64,000 bases of DNA, taken from CBDCFL01 sp965216135. Its GTDB lineage: Bacteria; Pseudomonadota; Alphaproteobacteria; Rhodobacterales; Rhodobacteraceae. Positions 53,080 through 62,890 of the stretch are shown piece by piece. The stretch covers positions 124,001 to 188,000 of the forward strand of contig CBDCFL010000021.1 of the NCBI GenBank assembly GCA_965216135.1. The letters are read 5' to 3'. The translations under genes and the position numbers were made by a program. The stretch's first letter is position 1, and the number at the start of each line of letters is the position of its first letter. The notes beneath the pieces were generated by a model. It saw only the letters and a list, made by a program, of their open reading frames with translations. It had not been told where the DNA came from and ran no database searches.

Positions 53080-55211
53080 TGGCGCTGGCGCGCCGTTGGC
53101 TGGCCATGGGCATCGCGGGCCTGGTTTTGAACCTTCTGGGCGGAGCCACGGCTCAAGCGCAGGATTGGGCGAGCCTGCTAGCCGATGACGTTACCATCAC
53201 GACCGACGGCAGGCTCTCCGCGGTGGGCAATGTCGAGGTGCTGTACGGCGGCCAGAGGCTATCGGCGCAGGCGATCAGCTATGACAGCAAAACCAGAGAG
53301 TTGATCATCCAGGGCCCGATCCGGCTAACCGATCCGGCCACAGGCGCGGTGTTTGTGGCCACTCAGGCCGAGCTTAGCGCCAATTTGCAGGAAGGTATCC
53401 TGCTTGGCGCGCGCATGGTTCTGGATCAGCAGTTGCAGCTGGCGGCCGCCGAGATCAGGCGCGTCGAAGGCAGATATACCCAGCTTTACAAAGTGGTTGC
53501 GTCAACATGTCAGGTCTGCGCCGGCAATCCCACACCACTGTGGCAAATACGCGCCCAAAGCGTGATCCATGACCCCCAGACAGAACGAATATATTTCAGA
53601 AATGCGCGCATTGACGTGGCGGGCCAACCGATATTCTTTTTGCCGCGCCTTAGCCTGCCGCAGCCGGGCACAACGCGGGCGACCGGTTTTCTGGTGCCTA
53701 AATTTCAGTTTTCCGGCGCGCTTGGCGCTCAATTCGCGCAGCCCTATTTCATAACGCTTGGCGATCACGCCGATCTGACGTTCACGCCGCTGGCGTCGGA
53801 GGCGGGCGTATCGCTCGGCGCGCGTTACCGGCGGGCGTTTCGCCAGGGCGATATAGTGCTGGAAGGGGCGCTGTCTCAGGATAATCTGGGCCATCCAAAC
53901 CCACGTGGATATCTCTACGCCGATGCCAAATTCGTTACCATCGGCGGTCTGAATATAAAGCTGGGCGCAGAAATTGCGTCGGACCGGGATTATCTGAGCG
54001 ACTATGGAATTCCCGGTGCCGCTGAACTGGTCAACGAAGTATCCCTGTCGCGAGTTGGTCCCTATTCGCGATTTCGCAGCGAACTGATCGCGACCGAAAG
54101 CTTGCGTGCCAGCGAAGTTGCCTATGCCGACACCCTTCCGTCAATTCTGTTTGAGCTGGATTATGATCGCCGGTTCGATCTCGATAGCGTCGCGGGCGGC
54201 TTTGAATTTGGCATCGACGCCGATGCCCATATCCGCAGATCAACCGTGGATGGCACCGGTCGGGATGTTGCGCGCCTGGCAGCCGGGCTTGAATGGAACA
54301 ACGCCGTCGCGCTCGCCAGCGGGGTGGTTCTGGAAAGCATGGCCGGTGCCGATGTCGAGGTTTTCGCCATCAGCGACGATGCAAGTTTCGCCGCGCTCAC
54401 CACCCAATTGCGCCCAGCCCTTGGCGCGCGTCTGCGCTGGCCCTGGATCAGACAGGCCGGCACGGGCGCGGTGACGCTGATCGAGCCGGTAGCCCAACTG
54501 GGCTGGGCAGGCACTTCCGGTGGCGCGGTTCCCAACGAGGACAGCTTGTTGAACGAATTTGATACCGGCAATCTCTTCTCGCTGTCGCATTATGTAGGCC
54601 AGGACGCATCCGAGACCGGATGGCAGGCCGCCGCAGGGGTGATCGTGACGCATGACGATGCCAGCAATGCGAGCTGGACACTGACACTGGCGCGCGTCTT
54701 TTTTGAAACTGCGCAGCCCGGTTTCGGTGCTGCGTCCGGCTTGTCAGGCACAACATCTGACTGGCTGGTCGGCACGGCGGTTGACGCTGGCGGCGGACTT
54801 CAGTTTGACAGTCGCGCGTTGATCGACGATGCGGGATCGGTGACCAACCTTGAGGCCCGCGCCAGCTGGGACGGCCCGAAACTCAGCATCAATCTTGCGC
54901 ACAGCCAAATTGTTGCCGACCCGCTGCAGAACCGCGCCTCGACCATTGCTGTGGCTTCGCTCAACGGGACCTACAAATTCAATCGCCATTGGAGCGCGGA
55001 TTTCGACCTCAGCGGCGATCTTGATTTGGCCGAGTTGCGCGAGGTGGGTGTCGATCTGAGCTATATGACCGAATGCATTCAGGTTGATGTTTCGCTCTCG
55101 CACCAGTTTGAGTCCTCGGTTAATGTGAAATCGGGTCTTGATTTTGGGCTGGAGGTTCAATTGGTTGGCTTTGGCACAGACGGGAGGGCGCACAGGCGCG
55201 CCTGTTTTTGA
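53079..55211 (+). CDS. lptD: LPS assembly protein LptD
   Basis: A 710-residue outer-membrane protein that places LPS on the cell surface with LptE. It has a signal peptide (about residues 1-28), an OstA/LptA-like jellyroll (about 35-170, DDVTITTDGRLSAVGNVEVLYGGQRLSAQAISYDSKTREL), then the beta-barrel. Cysteines in CQVC (about 146-149), YMTEC and the penultimate CF could form the disulphides that lock the family. Normal length for alphaproteobacteria. Confidence 0.94.
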   Translation: MALARRWLAMGIAGLVLNLLGGATAQAQDWASLLADDVTITTDGRLSAVGNVEVLYGGQRLSAQAISYDSKTRELIIQGPIRLTDPATGAVFVATQAELSANLQEGILLGARMVLDQQLQLAAAEIRRVEGRYTQLYKVVASTCQVCAGNPTPLWQIRAQSVIHDPQTERIYFRNARIDVAGQPIFFLPRLSLPQPGTTRATGFLVPKFQFSGALGAQFAQPYFITLGDHADLTFTPLASEAGVSLGARYRRAFRQGDIVLEGALSQDNLGHPNPRGYLYADAKFVTIGGLNIKLGAEIASDRDYLSDYGIPGAAELVNEVSLSRVGPYSRFRSELIATESLRASEVAYADTLPSILFELDYDRRFDLDSVAGGFEFGIDADAHIRRSTVDGTGRDVARLAAGLEWNNAVALASGVVLESMAGADVEVFAISDDASFAALTTQLRPALGARLRWPWIRQAGTGAVTLIEPVAQLGWAGTSGGAVPNEDSLLNEFDTGNLFSLSHYVGQDASETGWQAAAGVIVTHDDASNASWTLTLARVFFETAQPGFGAASGLSGTTSDWLVGTAVDAGGGLQFDSRALIDDAGSVTNLEARASWDGPKLSINLAHSQIVADPLQNRASTIAVASLNGTYKFNRHWSADFDLSGDLDLAELREVGVDLSYMTECIQVDVSLSHQFESSVNVKSGLDFGLEVQLVGFGTDGRAHRRACF

Positions 55212-55228
55212 GTAAAGGATAGCGCCAG

Positions 55229-56500
55229 GTGGCAACGATGGGTGCACTGCAGGGAATTGGTCGGCAATTGACGGCTATTGTAATGATGACCGCCGCGTCG
55301 ATCTTTGGCGGCGCTCCGGCACCTGCGCAGTCATCGTTTTCGGCCGCAGCCGAGGTGGGCGACAGGGTTGTAACCGGATATGAACTGTCCCAGCGCATCC
55401 GCTTTCTTGAGGTCACCAGCGCGCAAGGGGACTTGCGCGCCCAGGCGCTCGAATTGCTGATTGATGAACGCCTGCAACTTGCTGCTGCCGAGCGCCTGGG
55501 CATTTCTGTGAGCAAACGCGAGGTCGGAGACGCCGTTGCCGAGATTGCCAGCCGCACGGATCGAACCGCGGCGGAATTTTTGTCGGACCTGGCAAACGAA
55601 GGTGTTGAGGCAGAAACGTTTCTTGCCACAACACGGGCCGGTGTGGCCTGGCGAAGCGTTGTGCGACAGCAGTTCGCAGCGGCGGTCAGTGTCAGCGAGG
55701 CCGAGATCGACCGCGAGATCGGGCTGGGTGGTGCCTCCGGCGGCCTTGAGGTGCGCTTTGCTGAAATATTCCTGCCAACAAACACCGACAACAATGCCCA
55801 GATCACCGCCGATCTGGCCCCGCAGATTGCCGCACTGACAAGCGCTGAAGAGTTTTCCGACGCTGCGCGGCGCTTTTCCGTCGGGGCGACGCGCGAAAAC
55901 GGCGGGCTGGTCGAGGGCTGGGTGCCGGTCGGCAATCTGCCGCCACAACTGCGTCAGGAGCTTTTGGCCATGCGTATCGGTCAGGTGACTGAGCCGGTCG
56001 ATTTTTCCGGTGCGGTCGGTCTGTTTCAGCTGCGCGGTCGCCGCGAGGCACCCAAACGCAGTGTCGAGAACAGCGGATCGGTGGACTTTATTCGCCTTGA
56101 AATCTTTCCCGCCCGCGGCAGTACCGCCCGCCAGGAGGCGACGCGCATTCAGGGGCTGGTTGATACCTGCCTTGATCTTTACGGCATCGCCAAGGACTTG
56201 CCGGACGACCGGCTGAACCGCCAGACCATCCCGATTGGCCAATTGCCGGGTCCGGTAGCGGCGGAAATGCGCAGGCTCGATCCGGGCGAAACCTCGATCG
56301 CGCTCAGTGGTAATGATGGTCAGAGTATCTCGATGCTGGCGCTGTGCGCGCGCCTGCCCGCTGATGCCAGCGACGGGGCCGATGCGCCAGCCGCAAATCG
56401 CCAAGCGGTCAGATCGCGCATCTTCAATCGCAAGCTCGGCGCGCAGGCGGATGCTTTCCTTCAGGAATTGCGCGGTGAAACGGCCATCGCGATAAAATGA
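55229..56500 (+). CDS. surA: SurA-like periplasmic chaperone / peptidyl-prolyl isomerase
   Basis: A 423-residue exported protein with a signal segment (LTAIVMMTAASIFGGAPAPAQ). The N-terminal helical chaperone domain (VVTGYELSQRIRFLEV and the ALELLIDERLQLAAAERLG pattern) is followed by one PpiC-type parvulin domain (about 165-275, SVGATRENGGLVEGWVPVGNLPPQL). It helps outer-membrane proteins such as LptD fold. It lies between lptD and pdxA in the order known from enterobacteria (lptD-surA-pdxA-rsmA). GTG start. Confidence 0.93.
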   Translation: MATMGALQGIGRQLTAIVMMTAASIFGGAPAPAQSSFSAAAEVGDRVVTGYELSQRIRFLEVTSAQGDLRAQALELLIDERLQLAAAERLGISVSKREVGDAVAEIASRTDRTAAEFLSDLANEGVEAETFLATTRAGVAWRSVVRQQFAAAVSVSEAEIDREIGLGGASGGLEVRFAEIFLPTNTDNNAQITADLAPQIAALTSAEEFSDAARRFSVGATRENGGLVEGWVPVGNLPPQLRQELLAMRIGQVTEPVDFSGAVGLFQLRGRREAPKRSVENSGSVDFIRLEIFPARGSTARQEATRIQGLVDTCLDLYGIAKDLPDDRLNRQTIPIGQLPGPVAAEMRRLDPGETSIALSGNDGQSISMLALCARLPADASDGADAPAANRQAVRSRIFNRKLGAQADAFLQELRGETAIAIK

Positions 56501-57480
56501 CCGAAACTCCCACGATTGCGCTGACTTGCGGGGAACCTGGCGGTATCGGGCCAGAGCTTGTCCAGAAGGTCTGGCTGAAACTGCGCGCCGAGTTGAACTT
56601 TTTCTGGATCGGTGATCCTGCCCATCTGCCTGCATCCACACAAACCGTGCTGATCAGCGATCCTGCCGAGGCCGCAGGTGTGATCGCCCGCGGCGTGCCG
56701 GTGCTTGCCCATGATTTTGGCCCCGAACCGCCCATCTCGGGGCAACCGCAACCTGCACATGCTGCCCATGTGATCGCTGTCATCAAACGCGCGGTGGATA
56801 TGGCGCAATCGGGTCAGGCCGGCGGTATCTGCACGCTGCCGATCTCAAAAAAGGCGCTGAAGGACGGCACCGGGTTCGCCTTTCCCGGTCATACCGAATT
56901 TCTGGCCGATATTACCGGGGCGGATCACGTTGCAATGATGCTGGTCTGCGATCAGTTGCGTGTTGTGCCGGTGACCATTCACGTTCCGCTGGCTGAAGTT
57001 ACCAGCCGCCTGAACGCGGACCTGCTGAGCCAAACCATAAAGCTGACCGCGCAGGCGCTGAGGGGTGAATTCGGTATCGCAGATCCGCGCATCGCGGTCG
57101 CAGGCCTGAACCCCCATGCCGGTGAAGGCGGAATGCTGGGAAGCGAAGAGGAGACGCTGATTACACCTGTCTTGGACAGATTGCGCGGCGAGGGCCTTAG
57201 TATCGCCGGACCATTGCCCGCCGATACGATGTTTCACGCCCGGGCGCGGGCGCGTTATGACGCTGCTATTGCGATGTATCATGATCAGGCATTGGTGCCG
57301 ATCAAGACTCTGGCATTTGATCAGGCGGTGAATGTTACGTTGGGCCTGCCGATTGTGCGGACATCGCCCGATCATGGCACGGCGTTTGATATTGCCGGCA
57401 AAGGCCAGGCCCGCGCCGACAGCACGATCGCGGCACTGCGTCTTGCCGCGAAACTGCCAGGCGCACGGCAATGCAGCTAG
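56497..57480 (+). CDS. pdxA: 4-hydroxythreonine-4-phosphate dehydrogenase
   Basis: A 327-residue NAD-dependent, metal-using enzyme of vitamin B6 synthesis. It has LTCGEPGGIGPELV at the start, CTLPISKKALKDGTGFAFPGHTEFLAD with a metal His, AGLNPHAGEGGMLGSEE, MYHDQALVPIKTLAF, and the C-terminal RTSPDHGTAFDIAGKG. The start overlaps surA by four bases. Confidence 0.97.
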   Translation: MTETPTIALTCGEPGGIGPELVQKVWLKLRAELNFFWIGDPAHLPASTQTVLISDPAEAAGVIARGVPVLAHDFGPEPPISGQPQPAHAAHVIAVIKRAVDMAQSGQAGGICTLPISKKALKDGTGFAFPGHTEFLADITGADHVAMMLVCDQLRVVPVTIHVPLAEVTSRLNADLLSQTIKLTAQALRGEFGIADPRIAVAGLNPHAGEGGMLGSEEETLITPVLDRLRGEGLSIAGPLPADTMFHARARARYDAAIAMYHDQALVPIKTLAFDQAVNVTLGLPIVRTSPDHGTAFDIAGKGQARADSTIAALRLAAKLPGARQCS

Positions 57481-57504
57481 GCGCGGTCGGGCTGGTGGGT
57501 GAGA

Positions 57505-58338
57505 ATGGCCCAGATTGACCAATTGCCGCCGCTGCGCGAAGTGATCGCAGCACATGGGTTGTCGGCACGGAAATCGCTTGGCCAGAACTTCCTGCTGGAC
57601 CTGAACCTGACCGCAAAAATCGCGCGGCTGGCAGGCGATATATCGGGCGCGGATATTCTTGAGATCGGACCGGGCCCCGGCGGGTTGACAAGGGCGCTAC
57701 TGGCCGAGGGCGCGCGCCGGGTGGTGGCAATTGAGCGCGACAAAAGATGTCTGCCTGCGCTGGCCGAAATATCGGCCGCCTATCCCGGACGGTTAGCTAT
57801 CGTTGAGGGCGATGCGCTTGCCTTTGACCCGCGCGCGCAGCTAAACCCTCCCGTCAAAATCGTCGCCAATCTGCCGTACAACATTGGCACCGAACTACTG
57901 GTGCGGTGGCTGACGCCGGCGAACTGGCCGCCGTTCTGGCAATCGCTGACCTGCATGTTTCAGCGCGAGGTCGCCGAGCGCATCGTGGCGCATCCTGGCA
58001 CCAAGGCCTATGGCCGTCTGGCGGTTTTGGCCCAATGGCGCGCCGATGCGCGGCTGGTGCTGGATCTGCCGCCCGAAGCCTTTACACCGCCACCGAAAAT
58101 CCGCTCGGCGGTGGTGCATATCGTCGCAAGATCCGGTCCGCCGTTTGCCGCAGAGCCCGACAAGCTTAGCCGCCTGGTCGCCGCCGCATTCAACCAGAGA
58201 CGCAAAATGCTGCGCTCGGCACTGAAAGGCATGGCTGCGGATGCCGAAATGCGCATTGCCGCAGCCGGGATCAGGCCCACGGCACGGGCAGAAGAGCTGT
58301 CGATCGAAGAATTTTGCGCTCTGTCGCGGCAGTTCTGA
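57505..58338 (+). CDS. rsmA: 16S rRNA adenine dimethyltransferase RsmA (KsgA)
   Basis: A 277-residue SAM-dependent enzyme dimethylating two adjacent adenines at the 3-prime end of 16S rRNA. It has SLGQNFLLDLNLTAKIA, the SAM site LEIGPGPGGLTRALL, and the catalytic NLPYNIGTELL. ATG 57505 is preferred; an in-frame GTG lies six bases upstream. Last gene of the lptF-to-rsmA run. Confidence 0.97.
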   Translation: MAQIDQLPPLREVIAAHGLSARKSLGQNFLLDLNLTAKIARLAGDISGADILEIGPGPGGLTRALLAEGARRVVAIERDKRCLPALAEISAAYPGRLAIVEGDALAFDPRAQLNPPVKIVANLPYNIGTELLVRWLTPANWPPFWQSLTCMFQREVAERIVAHPGTKAYGRLAVLAQWRADARLVLDLPPEAFTPPPKIRSAVVHIVARSGPPFAAEPDKLSRLVAAAFNQRRKMLRSALKGMAADAEMRIAAAGIRPTARAEELSIEEFCALSRQF

Positions 58339-58350
58339 GCAGCGTCGCGG

Positions 58351-58617
58351 TCAATTGCTGCGGCGTCCGGCACGGCCACCGCGCCTGCCGGTGCGCGCCT
58401 GCGCGCCCAGCCCGTCGGCCAGAACCCGCGTCATCGGGTGCAACGACTCGGCCCCGTATGAACTCAACAGTTCCGCTATTGCGGCTTTGTCATCAAGCCC
58501 AGCAGGCAGTTTCAACGCCCAATCGAGAAAAATTGACCGGCACTCCGCGGCGGAAATCCCCTCGATGCGATAGGCCTCTTTGATCAGGCCGATCTTGTCT
58601 ATTTCATCAAGCGTCAT
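58351..58617 (-). CDS. Small conserved protein of unknown function
   Basis: An 88-residue protein starting MTLDEIDKIGLIKEAYRIEGISAAECRSIFLDWALKLP, helical, with a basic Arg/Gly-rich tail (ARTGRRGGRAGRRSN) that may bind nucleic acid or be disordered. Similar short proteins with this start occur in Rhodobacterales. It follows glnE by 37 bases on the same strand and may be co-transcribed. The function is unknown. Confidence 0.6.
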   Translation of the reverse strand: MTLDEIDKIGLIKEAYRIEGISAAECRSIFLDWALKLPAGLDDKAAIAELLSSYGAESLHPMTRVLADGLGAQARTGRRGGRAGRRSN

Positions 58618-58654
58618 GGACGGGCAATCATTGGTAAGGCCACATCTGGCCGAT

Positions 58655-61444
58655 TTAACCGCGCACTGGCGGGTTGCCAAGGGCGTGTTCAATCACCGCA
58701 GCCGCCTCGGCAGATACCGTGATCAGCTGATCTGCCAGCGCGTCCCTGTCTGCGGTGCCGGTTTCGCGTAACAAAAAGTCGATACCGCCGCGCCCGATAA
58801 CATCCAGATTCAGCACATCGCCAGTAAGCAGTCGCGCCGCCGATTGCAGCCGCCACATCAACGTATATGACCGCACCAGCGCGGCGCAGCCCTCTTCTGA
58901 CACCCAATTTATCGAAATGGCGGCAGATAATTGCCCCAGCACGTAGCGTTCACTTTGACCGCTGATCAGCGCCGCTGTTTGCGCGAAAAGCTCAATGTCC
59001 TGCATTCGGCCCGGGCCAAGTTTGGCCTCGAAATCGCCTTTCGCCAGCTTCGCCGAGGCTATGCGTTCGCGCATTTCGACAACATCGCCCAGAACGGATT
59101 CCGGCTCGGACGGCATCGCCAGGAGCTCTAAAAGAAAGGCTTTGACTCTCTCGCCGAGCGTTGCCTGTCCGGTAATGTGGCGCGCGCGGGTCAGGGCAAG
59201 ACGCTCCCAGGTCCATGCCTCATGAAGCTGATAGGTGATGAAACTGCTCAAAGATGTCGCGACCGGACCTTTGCGTCCAGATGGCCGCAGCCGCATATCG
59301 ACCTCGTAAAGGCGACCCTCTGCCATCGGCGCGGATATCGCTGTCAGCAGGGCTTGGGGCAGGCGGGAGTAATAGACCCGCGTTGGCAACGGTCTGGGAC
59401 CGGCTGAATCCTCGATACCTTCGGCATCGTAGATCACGATCATGTCCAGGTCCGACGCCGCGGTCAGCCTTTCTGACCCCAGCGATCCCATGCCCAGAAC
59501 CACCGCGCCGTTACCCGGCGGCTCCCCGTGTTTTTCGCCGAAATTATCGACCACGACCGGCCAGAGCGAGCGCAGAACCGCATCTGCCAGATCGGCATAT
59601 TGCGCGCCGGCCTCGGTCGCATCGATCAGGCCGCGCAATTGATGCACGCCGATGCGAAAATGCCATTCCTTCTGCCAGCGCCGCGGCGCGCCGAGTTTGG
59701 CCTCATAATCGCCTGATCGCTCAAGGACGGCGTCCGCATTGTCGGCCAGCGCATCCCTGCCCGGCCAGGGAGCGAAAAAATCACCGCCGATGACCGCGTC
59801 AAAAACCTCGGCATTGCGCCCGAGATATCCGGCAAGATGTGGCGCCGTGGCGGCAATATCGACGATAAGGTCGATCAGCTGCGGGTTGGATTCAAACAGC
59901 GAAAACACCTGCACGCCCGCTGGCAGTCCGGCCAGGAAACGGTCGAACTGCCCCATCGCCTCGTCCGGGCTGGCGGCCTTTTGAAGGCGCGCCAAAATAC
60001 CGGGTTTAAGGCGCTCAAATATCTGTCCGGCGCGCGCTGATCTGAGTGCAGGGTAATTCAGCCAGCGATCAACCATGGCCCTGGCGCTGTTGGAAATCTC
60101 CGGCCCGCCGGTCCGTCCGATGCCGGGAGCAAAAAACCCTTCGGTCTGATTGGCAACCCGGTGCAGCCGGTCCAGCAAGTCGGCGCGAAATTCCCGCTCA
60201 TCTCGGTCTGACAGGGCCGCGATCGTGCCAATTCCATCAGGATTGCGTGGTAAATCATGGGTTTGCGCGTCGTTTATCATCTGAATGCGATGTTCGGTTT
60301 GCCTCAGCACGGCGTAATCTTCGGCCAGCGCCGCGGCAAGCTCGTCGGGCACCCAGCCCTTTTGTGAAAGTGCTGCAAGTGCAGGCAGGGTTGCGCGTTG
60401 GCGCAGGCCCGCGTCACGACCTCCGGCAATTATCTGACGTGTCTGGGTGAAAAATTCGATTTCGCGTATCCCGCCCACGCCGAGCTTCAGATTGTGCCCC
60501 TCAAGCACGATCTTGGCGCGAAGTCCTTTGTGCTCGCGAATGCGCAGGCGCATGTCATGGGCGTCCTGAATGGCCGCAAAGTCCAGATGTTTGCGCCAGA
60601 TAAAGGGGCGCAGACGCTCAAGATAGGCCCGCCCCGCGGCCTTATCACCGCCCGCCGGGCGGGCTTTGATATGAGCGGCGCGCTCCCAGGTCCGCCCGAC
60701 GCTTTCGTAATAGCTCTCGGCTGCCGCCATCGACAGGCAAACCGGTGTTACGGACGGATCGGGGCGCAGGCGCAGGTCGGTGCGAAAAACATAGCCGTCG
60801 CTGGTCAGATCGCTCAGCATCCCGGTCAATCCGCGCGTAACCCGGATCAGCACCGCACGCGCATCCGCCAGATCAGCAGCGTCGTATCTGCCATCGTCGA
60901 ACAGGCTGATCAGGTCGATATCGGATGAAAAATTCAACTCATGCGCACCCATCTTGCCCATGGCAAGTATGGTCAGACCTGCCGCCTGCGCCTTGTCGCC
61001 CTGGCCCTGGCCCGGCAAACGGTCCAGATCAATCTGCTGGCCGACCAACGCCTTAGCCGCGAGATCGACCGCCAGATCGGCAAATTCGGTCAACGCTTCA
61101 GTGACATCATCCAGCCGCCAGACACCGCCCAGATCGGCCAGGGCGGTGTAAAGGGCGACGCGGCGTTTTGCTTGGCGGAGGGCGGGTTTTAGTTCGGTTA
61201 GCGTGCAGATGGGCAATGGGGCGAGAATTTTGGGGAGGACAGCGTTTGGTGGCTCGGCCAAGGCAGGCGACAGCCAGTCGGCCTCTTGCAGCATCAGCCC
61301 GTACAAAAACGGGCTGCAGCCGGCGGTCCCGGCCAGAACCTCGCGAACTTCCGGCGCAACGTCTTGAAATTGCGCCGTAATCTCACCTGCACGATCCGAA
61401 TCTCGGGCGCGGGGGCAACGGGTGACACGGCTGGCGAAAGACAT
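58655..61444 (-). CDS. glnE: Glutamine synthetase adenylyltransferase / adenylyl-removing enzyme
   Basis: About 929 residues, bifunctional regulator that adds or removes AMP on glutamine synthetase in response to PII. It has two nucleotidyltransferase domains: the first with MGKMGAHELNFSSDIDLISLFD (adenylyl-removing half), the second with GMGSLGSERLTAASDLDMIVIYD (adenylylating half). Start 61444 (MSFASRVTR) was chosen over 61480 on family grounds, though no clear ribosome-binding site is seen for either. No glnA or glnB lies nearby. Confidence 0.95.
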   Translation of the reverse strand: MSFASRVTRCPRARDSDRAGEITAQFQDVAPEVREVLAGTAGCSPFLYGLMLQEADWLSPALAEPPNAVLPKILAPLPICTLTELKPALRQAKRRVALYTALADLGGVWRLDDVTEALTEFADLAVDLAAKALVGQQIDLDRLPGQGQGDKAQAAGLTILAMGKMGAHELNFSSDIDLISLFDDGRYDAADLADARAVLIRVTRGLTGMLSDLTSDGYVFRTDLRLRPDPSVTPVCLSMAAAESYYESVGRTWERAAHIKARPAGGDKAAGRAYLERLRPFIWRKHLDFAAIQDAHDMRLRIREHKGLRAKIVLEGHNLKLGVGGIREIEFFTQTRQIIAGGRDAGLRQRATLPALAALSQKGWVPDELAAALAEDYAVLRQTEHRIQMINDAQTHDLPRNPDGIGTIAALSDRDEREFRADLLDRLHRVANQTEGFFAPGIGRTGGPEISNSARAMVDRWLNYPALRSARAGQIFERLKPGILARLQKAASPDEAMGQFDRFLAGLPAGVQVFSLFESNPQLIDLIVDIAATAPHLAGYLGRNAEVFDAVIGGDFFAPWPGRDALADNADAVLERSGDYEAKLGAPRRWQKEWHFRIGVHQLRGLIDATEAGAQYADLADAVLRSLWPVVVDNFGEKHGEPPGNGAVVLGMGSLGSERLTAASDLDMIVIYDAEGIEDSAGPRPLPTRVYYSRLPQALLTAISAPMAEGRLYEVDMRLRPSGRKGPVATSLSSFITYQLHEAWTWERLALTRARHITGQATLGERVKAFLLELLAMPSEPESVLGDVVEMRERIASAKLAKGDFEAKLGPGRMQDIELFAQTAALISGQSERYVLGQLSAAISINWVSEEGCAALVRSYTLMWRLQSAARLLTGDVLNLDVIGRGGIDFLLRETGTADRDALADQLITVSAEAAAVIEHALGNPPVRG

Positions 61445-61480
61445 GGGCGGCATCATTGAAGGGCGTGCCCGGCGGGTCAA

Positions 61481-61759
61481 TGCTCAATCGGCCGGATGGC
61501 GCGAATCATAGATTAACGCCGTGAATTCTTGCCGTTTTGGGTGTCTGCTTTGCGTATGAAAGGCGTATGACAGCGGTGCGGGTTTGACGTGGTTAACGGA
61601 GCGTTCTGTGGTCCTTGATCTGGCGTGCGGAACGGCGGGTCATCCAGGCACCTGTCTCGGTCAGAATGCTTGTGAAATTTCGGGCAGATTTTTCATCGCG
61701 GCAACAAACTTGGCACACCACACCGATCGAGCCATACTGCACCCGAAGGTCGGATTACG
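61481..61759. other. Non-coding stretch upstream of glnE
   Basis: It holds the divergent promoters of glnE and of the decayed gene to the right. A short direct repeat (GGCGTATGA-like, about 61550-61570) is present; nothing else was recognised. Confidence 0.4.
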
Positions 61760-62498
61760 ATGCAAGAAATTTTTGCGGACATTATTAACTCTCCGCTCGC
61801 ATGGGGCGCGATTGGAATTGGCGTTGTGCTGGCCATCCTCAAACAGCACTCGCGCCCTGCCAAACGCAAAAGCCGCTACCTTGGCAAACCCTCGGCCGGA
61901 ACGCAGGTCGACCACGCCGCGCATATCGAGCGCGTAAACGATCTTTCCAAGAACGCCCGCACCAGTTGGTTCGCACTATTGTCTTACCTGCATTTGTTGG
62001 CGTCACCGTGTTGGGCGTGCAGGATGCCGATTTCTTTATCCCCGCCCGAGAAACCGACCTGCCGCTGGTCGGAGTCTCGATCCCGACCTCGCGCTTCCTT
62101 CAGGTCGCGCCACTGATCGGCGTTATCCTCTACGCGTATCTACACCTGCATCTGATCAAGCTGTGGGACGCCATCGCCGAACCCACGGTGCGCATCGACA
62201 AACGCCCGCTGTCGGAATTCATCTCGCCCTGGCTGATCAACGATCTGGCGCTGGCCCGCAAGCACCAGATGACCATGCCGCGGCGTCCCTTACCTTACAT
62301 TTCGTTTGGTCCACATTTGCTCTGAGTTTTCTCGGCGCACCGGCGGTGCTAGGCTATCTGTGGGTCCGGTCCTGGCCCGCGCATGATGAGGTGCTGACGG
62401 TATTCTTCTGCGGCGTTCCGTTCCTGTTCGCGTTATATACTCAGCCACAACGAATTCGTCAGAAACTGGCGCGCCTTCCAGCGGTCCATCGGCTATGA
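61760..62498 (+). pseudogene. Decayed membrane protein (pentapeptide-repeat family leader region)
   Basis: Three successive frames carry one recognisable protein. Frame 1 (61760 to about 61990): an N-terminal membrane helix, then KNARTSWFALLSYL. Frame 2 (about 61990-62290): AFVGVTVLGVQDADFFIPAR and LPLVGVSIPTSRF, then LHLIKLWDAIAEP. Frame 3 (about 62290-62498): a membrane helix and RSWPAHDEVLT. This is the conserved membrane part found at the start of some large pentapeptide-repeat proteins. At least two frameshifts (one a likely lost G at about 61990) and no pentapeptide repeats remain, so it is non-functional. Confidence 0.65.
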
Positions 62499-62583
62499 CC
62501 CAAACGCCGAATAGCGCGGAGTGGGACTAGGGCACCGTCCTGAATATCAGCCACACCCGGAAGCGCCCTCAAAACAATGCCCC

Positions 62584-62614
62584 GGCCCGGAACAAGGCCG
62601 AAGGCCGCCGGGCC
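62584..62614. repeat. GC-rich nested hairpin
   Basis: GGCCCGG (62584-62590) and CCGGGCC (62608-62614) enclose a second inverted repeat, GGCC-GAA-GGCC (62596-62606). It lies immediately before the inverted-repeat pair at 62616-62732. Confidence 0.6.
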
Positions 62615-62615
62615 A

Positions 62616-62732
62616 GCGGCGGACCGTGCTGCCGCTTTGGTGGGGTTTGCGCACAGATCAGGCCTATTGCGGAATTGGCTGGGATAAAGTGCCAAAATTC
62701 ATATGTTGCTGCGGCAGCCCGCGGTCCGCCGC
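62616..62732. repeat. 117-bp segment bounded by 20-22-bp inverted repeats
   Basis: GCGGCGGACCGTGCTGCCGC (62616-62635) is the reverse complement, with a two-base indel, of the sequence at 62711-62732. The interior of about 75 bases has no coding potential. Size and layout suit a MITE-like or REP-like element; no target duplication was found. The rest of 62499-62831 shows nothing else. Confidence 0.6.
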
Positions 62733-62831
62733 TTGCCGGCTCGTGTCAGAGTCTAGTCAGTATTGAGGTTGTCCCGCGCGGCCTAAAAATCCTCACCATA
62801 ACTCACTGATTTCACGTCATAATCTCAACTA

Positions 62832-62850
62832 ATGTAAAAATCTTTCACAT
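62832..62850. promoter_or_regulatory. 19-bp palindrome, operator copy 1
   Basis: ATGTAAAAATCTTTCACAT: same ATGTgAA...TTCACAT arms as copy 2, with one mismatch. It lies 88 bases before the DUF2852 start. Confidence 0.6.
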
Positions 62851-62890
62851 TATCTATTGAAACCCCCACCGCCAATGCCAATCTCTAGTC

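Noticed and set aside
55331..56641. Long minus-strand frame opposite surA and pdxA
   Set aside because: Shadow frame without any recognisable motif.
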